From positions 1-13,373 of the forward strand of contig JBDZUM010000116.1 in assembly GCA_040255215.1 (NCBI GenBank): DNA of 13,373 nucleotides. Direction: 5' to 3'. Every line of letters begins with the position of its first letter. The stretch's first letter is position 1. This stretch comes from JAQSWP01 sp040255215 (GTDB lineage Bacteria; Pseudomonadota; Alphaproteobacteria; Reyranellales; JAQSWP01). The notes beneath the pieces are model-generated. The model did no database searches. It saw only the letters and a list, made by a program, of their open reading frames with translations, and had not been told where the DNA came from. A program made the position numbers and the translations under genes. Below are positions 9,267 to 13,373 of the stretch, piece after piece.

Positions 9267-9295
9267 TTTGTAAAGAATGGCCCGGCATCCGTCAA
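9267..9295 (-). promoter_or_regulatory. predicted carAB promoter
   Basis: On the minus strand TTGACG (9295-9290, five of six matches) and TACAAA (9272-9267, four of six) are 17 bp apart, the best sigma70-type match noticed in the window. The start would lie near 9260, giving a leader of about 50 nt. That leader contains a possible GCCCGC/GCGGGC hairpin. I see no PyrR-type attenuator or other leader with a T-tract. Confidence 0.6.
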
Positions 9296-9420
9296 GCCAC
9301 CGGCCTGTGCATGACTGGATCGCTTAAGCCCCGGGGATTGCACGAGAATTCGATCCTGCCGCGACGCAACATTGAGCCGGAATCGAACTCGGCAAGGCAA
9401 GATCGTTACCGTTGCGGGTC

Positions 9421-9448
9421 TTGCATCCGGGGCGCGGAAGACTATTCT
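9421..9448 (+). promoter_or_regulatory. predicted yqeY(-dnaG) promoter
   Basis: TTGCAT (9421-9426) and TATTCT (9443-9448, four of six matches) are separated by 16 bp, with transcription predicted to begin near 9455, some 40 nt before the yqeY ATG. A hairpin, GGCCTT-N6-AAGGCC (9452-9469), would lie at the very 5' end of that mRNA, where it could protect it from decay. Confidence 0.45.
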
Positions 9449-9496
9449 CCCGGCCTTCGTAAAAAGGCCCCGGTCGAGGGGCGCAGACGAGGTGCC

Positions 9497-9952
9497 ATGC
9501 TGCGCGAAAAACTGAACGCCGCCATGAAGGAGGCGATGAAGTCCAAGGACCAGACCGCCCTGTCGACGGTGCGGCTGATCCTGGCCGCGCTCAAGGACCG
9601 CGACATCGCCGCCCGCTCCAAGGGCCAGCAGGCCGGCATTCCCGACGACGAAATCCTGTCGCTGCTGTCGAACATGATCAAGCAGCGCCGCGACTCGATC
9701 GCCATGTACGAGCAGGGCAACCGGCCCGAACTGGCGCAGCGCGAGAAGGACGAAATCGGCGTGATCGAAACGTTCCTGCCGCGCCAGCTCGACGAGGCCG
9801 GCATGAAGGACGCCATCGCCAAGGCGACGACGGCGACCGGCGCCAAGACCATGAAGGAGCTGGGCGCGGTCATGGCCTGGCTGAAGCAAAATTATCCGGG
9901 CCAGATGGATTTCGCCAAGGCGGCGACCCTGGCCAAGCAAAGCCTGAGCTAG
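9497..9952 (+). CDS. yqeY: GatB/YqeY domain-containing protein
   Basis: This 151-residue protein belongs to the YqeY family, which is related to the C-terminal helical domain of GatB, the amidotransferase subunit that acts on mischarged tRNAs. It opens MLREKLNAAMKEAMKSKDQTALSTVRLILAALKDRD and carries the usual central and C-terminal segments (IETFLPRQLDEAGM, then MKELGAVMAWLKQNYPGQMDFAKA). Length matches stand-alone members. The exact biochemical role of such free-standing proteins is not established. The ATG has GAGG at 9489-9492. It lies 127 bp upstream of dnaG, in the place occupied by rpsU in the enterobacterial rpsU-dnaG-rpoD operon, an arrangement common in alphaproteobacteria. Confidence 0.95.
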   Translation: MLREKLNAAMKEAMKSKDQTALSTVRLILAALKDRDIAARSKGQQAGIPDDEILSLLSNMIKQRRDSIAMYEQGNRPELAQREKDEIGVIETFLPRQLDEAGMKDAIAKATTATGAKTMKELGAVMAWLKQNYPGQMDFAKAATLAKQSLS

Positions 9953-9959
9953 TCGCCCG

Positions 9960-9984
9960 GGGCCTTTTCGGCCCGTTGCGGGCC
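9960..9984 (+). promoter_or_regulatory. two overlapping, mutually exclusive hairpins between yqeY and dnaG
   Basis: GGGCC-TTTTC-GGCCC (9960-9974) and GGCCCG-TTG-CGGGCC (9970-9984) share the bases 9970-9974, so only one can form at a time. They begin eight bases after the yqeY stop. Neither is followed by a run of Us. They may act as a weak or factor-dependent terminator, or as an RNA-processing site setting yqeY and dnaG levels. This is a structural observation only. Confidence 0.3.
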
Positions 9985-10079
9985 AGTTATCCCCGCTTTG
10001 CGAGTTCCGGCGCTGTTTCGCCCGGTGCGCATTTTGGTCCACCATAGGATGACCCCTGCCCCATTGAGGTTGCAGCGCG

Positions 10080-11936
10080 ATGGCGTTCACGCCCGATTTT
10101 CTCGACGAACTGCGCGCGCGACTCAGCCTGTCCGAGATCGTCGGCCGGCGGGTGGCGCTCAAGCGCAAGGGGCGCGAGCATTCCGGCCTGTGCCCGTTCC
10201 ACAACGAGAAGACCCCCTCCTTCACGCTGAACGACCAGAAGGGCTTCTTCCATTGCTTCGGCTGCGGCGCCCATGGCGACGTGGTCGGCTTCGTCATGCG
10301 CAGCGAGGGACTGAGTTTTCCGGAGGCAGTCGAGCGGCTGGCGCAGGAAGCCGGCATGGCCCTGCCTGTTTCCAGCCCGGCCGAGCGCGAGCGCGCGCAG
10401 CAGGCAGCCTCGCTGCAGGACGTGGTCGAAAAGGCCGCGCAATGGTTCGAGCGCCAGCTCTGGTCGGCAGCCGGCGCGGCGGCGCTGGAGTATCTGCGCG
10501 GACGCGGGCTCACCGACGAGACGATCCGCTCGTTCCGGCTGGGCTATGCCCCCGACGAGCGCGAGGCGCTGCGCAAGGCGTTGCTGGCCGACAAATGCCC
10601 CGACGCCATGATCGTCGAGGCCGGCCTGGCGATACGGCCCGACGATGGACGGTCGCCCTACGACCGGTTTCGCGGCCGGGTGATGTTTCCGATCGAGGAT
10701 CGCAAGGGCCGGGTGATCGCCTTCGGCGGCCGCATTCTGGGCGACGGCGAACCGAAATATCTCAATTCGCCGGAAACGCCGCTCTTCCACAAGGGCGGCA
10801 ATCTGTTCGCCTTCGCTCGTGCCCGCACCGCCGTGCACGAGGATGCCGCGCTGATCGTCGCCGAAGGCTACATGGACGTGATCGCGCTGCATCAGGCCGG
10901 TTTCCGGGGGGCGGTGGCGCCGCTGGGCACCGCGCTGACCGAGGACCAGATCGCCCTGCTGTGGCGGCTGGCCGACGAGCCCAGCCTGTGCTTCGACGGC
11001 GACAATGCCGGCGCCCGCGCCGCCATGCGGGCGGCCGAACGCGCCATGCCGATGCTGAAGCCGGGCAAAAGCCTGCGTTTCGTAGCGCTGCCGACGGGTG
11101 AGGATCCCGACAGCCTGATCAAGTCCGGCGGCCCCGCCGCCTTCGACACGGTATTGGCGGGTGCGGCGCCACTGGTGGACATCGTCTGGCGCATCGAAAC
11201 CGAAGGCCGCTCCATCGACACGCCCGAACGGCGCGCCAGCGTCGAGGCGGCATTGATGCAGCGGACGAATGCGATCGCCGACCAGACCGTGCAGGCGCAT
11301 TACCGTCGCGAATGGCGCGACCGATTGTGGAAGGCCTTCTCGCCCCGCCCGGCCGCGCGACCTTCCAATGCGCGTGGCGCCGGCCGCCCCGCCGGCCGCT
11401 GGGCACCGCGCCCGCCGTCGGCGATCGCCACCACGGTCAGCCAGCCCGCCGGCATGGGCGAGCGCGACCTGATCGCCATTCTGTTGCGCCGCCCCGACGT
11501 CATCAGCCATGTCGTCGAGGAGCTGGCGCATCTCGCCATGCCGGACCCGCGCCATCGGCCGCTGGTGGAGGCGCTGCTGTGCTGGGCCGCCGAGCCGCAC
11601 CCGCTGAACGTCGAAGGCCTCGAACCGGACGAGATTTCCGACATTGATTCCAGTGTCCTCGCACCCCATTTGCGGGCAGCGGGGGTGGACCAGCAGGCCG
11701 AACAGATATTGAGATCCGTGCCCGGCCGGTCCGCCTGGCTGCAGGGCGCCACGGAAGATCTGTCGGACGCCTGGCGGCAGGCAGCGGCCGCCCATAATGC
11801 CGCGACCGGGCGGGCGGCGGTGCTGGCCGAGGCGGAACGGGCTTGGGCCGACAGCCCGACCGAAGAAAACTGGCAACGATTGCAGGCACTTATCGAGCAG
11901 ATGCAGACCCTCCCCAGCGCCGGGGACAGGCTCTGA
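10080..11936 (+). CDS. dnaG: DNA primase
   Basis: This 618-residue primase synthesises RNA primers at the replication fork with the DnaB helicase. The N-terminal CHC2 zinc-binding domain is complete, with Cys38, His41, Cys59 and Cys62 in GLCPFHNEKTPSF and FHCFGCGAHGD. The catalytic core includes the TOPRIM elements EGYMD (Glu262 onward) and DGDNAG (Asp306, Asp308). Also visible are RFRGRVMFPIEDRKGRVIAFGGR and the substrate-contacting KYLNSPETPLFHKG. From about residue 430 the sequence is Arg/Pro/Ala-rich and then helical, the variable linker and helicase-binding C-terminal domain. The ATG has GAGGT at 10066-10070, nine bases away. It lies between yqeY and rpoD in the same direction. Confidence 0.98.
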   Translation: MAFTPDFLDELRARLSLSEIVGRRVALKRKGREHSGLCPFHNEKTPSFTLNDQKGFFHCFGCGAHGDVVGFVMRSEGLSFPEAVERLAQEAGMALPVSSPAERERAQQAASLQDVVEKAAQWFERQLWSAAGAAALEYLRGRGLTDETIRSFRLGYAPDEREALRKALLADKCPDAMIVEAGLAIRPDDGRSPYDRFRGRVMFPIEDRKGRVIAFGGRILGDGEPKYLNSPETPLFHKGGNLFAFARARTAVHEDAALIVAEGYMDVIALHQAGFRGAVAPLGTALTEDQIALLWRLADEPSLCFDGDNAGARAAMRAAERAMPMLKPGKSLRFVALPTGEDPDSLIKSGGPAAFDTVLAGAAPLVDIVWRIETEGRSIDTPERRASVEAALMQRTNAIADQTVQAHYRREWRDRLWKAFSPRPAARPSNARGAGRPAGRWAPRPPSAIATTVSQPAGMGERDLIAILLRRPDVISHVVEELAHLAMPDPRHRPLVEALLCWAAEPHPLNVEGLEPDEISDIDSSVLAPHLRAAGVDQQAEQILRSVPGRSAWLQGATEDLSDAWRQAAAAHNAATGRAAVLAEAERAWADSPTEENWQRLQALIEQMQTLPSAGDRL

Positions 11937-11950
11937 CGGAAGACGCAACA

Positions 11951-11983
11951 GGGCTGGCCGATTGCTGGCTGGCCCAGTATAAA
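11951..11983 (+). promoter_or_regulatory. hairpin and TATAAA element in the dnaG-rpoD spacer
   Basis: GGGCTGGCC (11951-11959) pairs with GGCTGGCCC (11967-11975) over nine positions, two of them G-U, with a 7-base loop, 14 bp after the dnaG stop. It is followed at once by TATAAA (11978-11983), the best -10-like hexamer in this spacer, but no good -35 lies 16-18 bp upstream of it. No T-tract directly follows the hairpin; a T5 run lies at 11991-11995. It could be a processing or attenuation element between the two cistrons, or part of an rpoD promoter read by an alternative sigma factor. Neither is shown. Confidence 0.3.
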
Positions 11984-12052
11984 GGACGGCTTTTTCGCCC
12001 CGGGTCGGTCCGCCGGCCCGGCTGAAGCCATTTCAAGGATCCAGGAACGAGA

Positions 12053-13373
12053 ATGGCAACCAAACCAGCCCAGCAGCAGACCGAAGCCACCGACAAGAGC
12101 GACGACACGCCCGACAGCCCGCTGCTCGACAGCCTGGGCGCCGGCGTCAAGAAGCTCGTCGCCAAGGGCAAGGAGCGCGGCTACATCACCTACGACGAGC
12201 TCAACGCCGCAATGCCGCCCGAGGAAGTGTCTTCGGAGCAGATCGAGGACACGATGGCGATGCTCTCCGAGATGGGCATCAACCTCGTCGACAGCGAAGA
12301 GACCGAGGAAGCGGCGGAGGACGCCGAGAAGCCCGCCGCCGAGGAAGCGCCGGCTGAGCAGGAAGAGCTTGGGCGCACCGACGATCCCGTGCGCATGTAC
12401 CTGCGCGAGATGGGCAGCGTCGAACTGCTCAGCCGCGAGGGCGAGATCGCCATCGCCAAGCGCATCGAGGAAGGCCAGCAGAAGGTCATCGGCGCGATCT
12501 GCGAAAGCCCGCTGACGATCCGCGCCCTGATCGCCTGGCGCGACGCGCTGGTCGAGGGCAAGGTGCTGCTGCGCGACATCATCGACCTGGAAGCCACCTA
12601 TGGCGGCGCGCCGGGCGCGGCCAACACCAACGTGCCGGCGCCTGCCGCCGCCGCGCCGGCCGCGGCCGAATCCGAATCCGCCAGCGAAGGCGAGGAGAAC
12701 GAGGAGGCCGCCAACGTCTCGCTCTCGGCGATGGAAGAGTCGCTGAAGCCCGAGACGCTCAAGACCTTCAGCAAGATCGCCAAGATCTACGGCGAGATGC
12801 ACAAGATCCAGAACCGGCGGCTGGCGACGCTCAATCGCGGCCAGAAGCCCAGCACCCAGTTCGAGAAAAAGTACGAAGTGCTGCGCAAGAAGATGGTCGA
12901 GGCGATGGAGAACGTCCGCCTCAATCCCAGCCGGCACCAGCAGTTGATCGACCAGCTCTACGAACTGAACCGCAAGCTGATGCAGCTCGAGGGCAAGCTG
13001 CTGCGTCTGGCGGAGGGCTGCAAGGTCAGCCGCGCCGAGTTCCTCGAGAACTATTTCGGCCACGAACTCGATCCCAACTGGCTCGAGAAGATGGGCAAGA
13101 AGACCACCAAGGGGTGGAAGGACTTCGTCAAGCGCAAGGGCGCCGACGCCACCCTGATGCGCGCCGACATCTCGGAAATCTCCGCCGCCACCGGCCTGGC
13201 GATCAGCGAGTTCCGCCGCATCGTCAAGACGGTGCAGGACGGCGAGCGCGAGGCGGCGCGCGCCAAGAAGGAAATGGTCGAGGCCAATCTGCGGCTGGTG
13301 ATCTCGATCGCCAAGAAATACACCAACCGCGGCCTGCAGTTCCTCGACCTGATCCAGGAAGGCAACATCGGCC
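12053..13373 (+). CDS. rpoD: RNA polymerase primary sigma factor (sigma70), N-terminal 440 residues
   Basis: The primary sigma factor directs RNA polymerase to housekeeping promoters. The window holds region 1.1 (about 20-78, with KKLVAKGKERGYITYDELNAAM), an acidic linker (79-105), region 1.2 (106-140, DPVRMYLREMGSVELLSREG), the non-conserved region, and the start of region 2.1 (from about 405, EMVEANLRLVISIAKKYTNR then LDLIQEGNIG). The DNA-recognising regions 2.3-4.2 are beyond the edge. The non-conserved region carries an Ala/Pro/Glu/Ser-rich low-complexity insert at about 183-222. The ATG has AGGAA at 12043-12047. It follows dnaG by 116 bp, as in the classical dnaG-rpoD pairing. Presence of region 1.1 separates it from RpoH/RpoS-type factors. 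Confidence 0.97.
   Translation, partial: MATKPAQQQTEATDKSDDTPDSPLLDSLGAGVKKLVAKGKERGYITYDELNAAMPPEEVSSEQIEDTMAMLSEMGINLVDSEETEEAAEDAEKPAAEEAPAEQEELGRTDDPVRMYLREMGSVELLSREGEIAIAKRIEEGQQKVIGAICESPLTIRALIAWRDALVEGKVLLRDIIDLEATYGGAPGAANTNVPAPAAAAPAAAESESASEGEENEEAANVSLSAMEESLKPETLKTFSKIAKIYGEMHKIQNRRLATLNRGQKPSTQFEKKYEVLRKKMVEAMENVRLNPSRHQQLIDQLYELNRKLMQLEGKLLRLAEGCKVSRAEFLENYFGHELDPNWLEKMGKKTTKGWKDFVKRKGADATLMRADISEISAATGLAISEFRRIVKTVQDGEREAARAKKEMVEANLRLVISIAKKYTNRGLQFLDLIQEGNIG

Noticed and set aside
12602..12725. The Ala/Pro/Glu-rich stretch in rpoD as an inserted element
   Set aside because: It is in frame, has no flanking repeats and falls in the non-conserved region of primary sigma factors, where low-complexity length variation is normal.
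11300..13063. Long minus-strand open frame antisense to dnaG and rpoD
   Set aside because: It overlaps two strongly supported genes and their spacer and shows no family features. It is a composition artefact.

Overview
The window is about 13.4 kb of GC-rich (roughly two-thirds G+C) chromosomal core DNA from an alphaproteobacterium. The gene order supports this: a LysR regulator of the LsrB/VtlR type, trxB, an Lrp-type regulator, greA, carB and carA, followed by the yqeY-dnaG-rpoD cluster. In the dnaG-rpoD cluster, yqeY sits where gammaproteobacteria carry rpsU. I cannot name the genus. A run of 100 Ns at 4083-4182 shows that this is a draft scaffold. I see no mobile element, prophage, CRISPR array or tRNA.

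Layout. 1-107: C-terminal end of an unrecognised plus-strand gene. 189-1331: a class III (CaiB/BaiF) CoA-transferase. 1332-1570: a 239-bp intergenic stretch that is the most interesting part of the window. Read on the minus strand it holds a palindromic LysR-type operator, a sigma70-like promoter, about 150 nt that fold into four successive hairpins with CUCCC/CCUCCC motifs, and an unambiguous minus-strand intrinsic terminator. I read it as an unannotated small RNA of the AbcR/alpha-r15 kind, probably controlled by the LysR protein encoded next to it. 1571-2467 and 2495-3463: lysR and trxB, co-directional on the minus strand 27 bp apart. 3640-4082: an Lrp/AsnC regulator divergent from trxB, cut by the gap. 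4183-4580: greA (minus), also cut by the gap. 4767-8012 and 8020-9210: carB and carA, a minus-strand operon (carA first, 7 bp spacing). 9497-9952, 10080-11936 and 12053-13373: yqeY, dnaG and rpoD on the plus strand, with rpoD running off the end.

How the parts fit. carAB makes carbamoyl phosphate for pyrimidines and arginine. greA rescues stalled RNA polymerase. yqeY-dnaG-rpoD couples tRNA-amidation-like, replication-priming and transcription-initiation functions, an alphaproteobacterial form of the macromolecular synthesis operon. trxB and the LsrB/VtlR-like regulator form a redox/stress unit whose regulator appears to have its target, the sRNA, directly downstream. In Rhizobiales, LsrB/VtlR is known to activate abcR sRNAs that repress ABC-transporter mRNAs. 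The arrangement here suggests a compact cis-linked version of that circuit.
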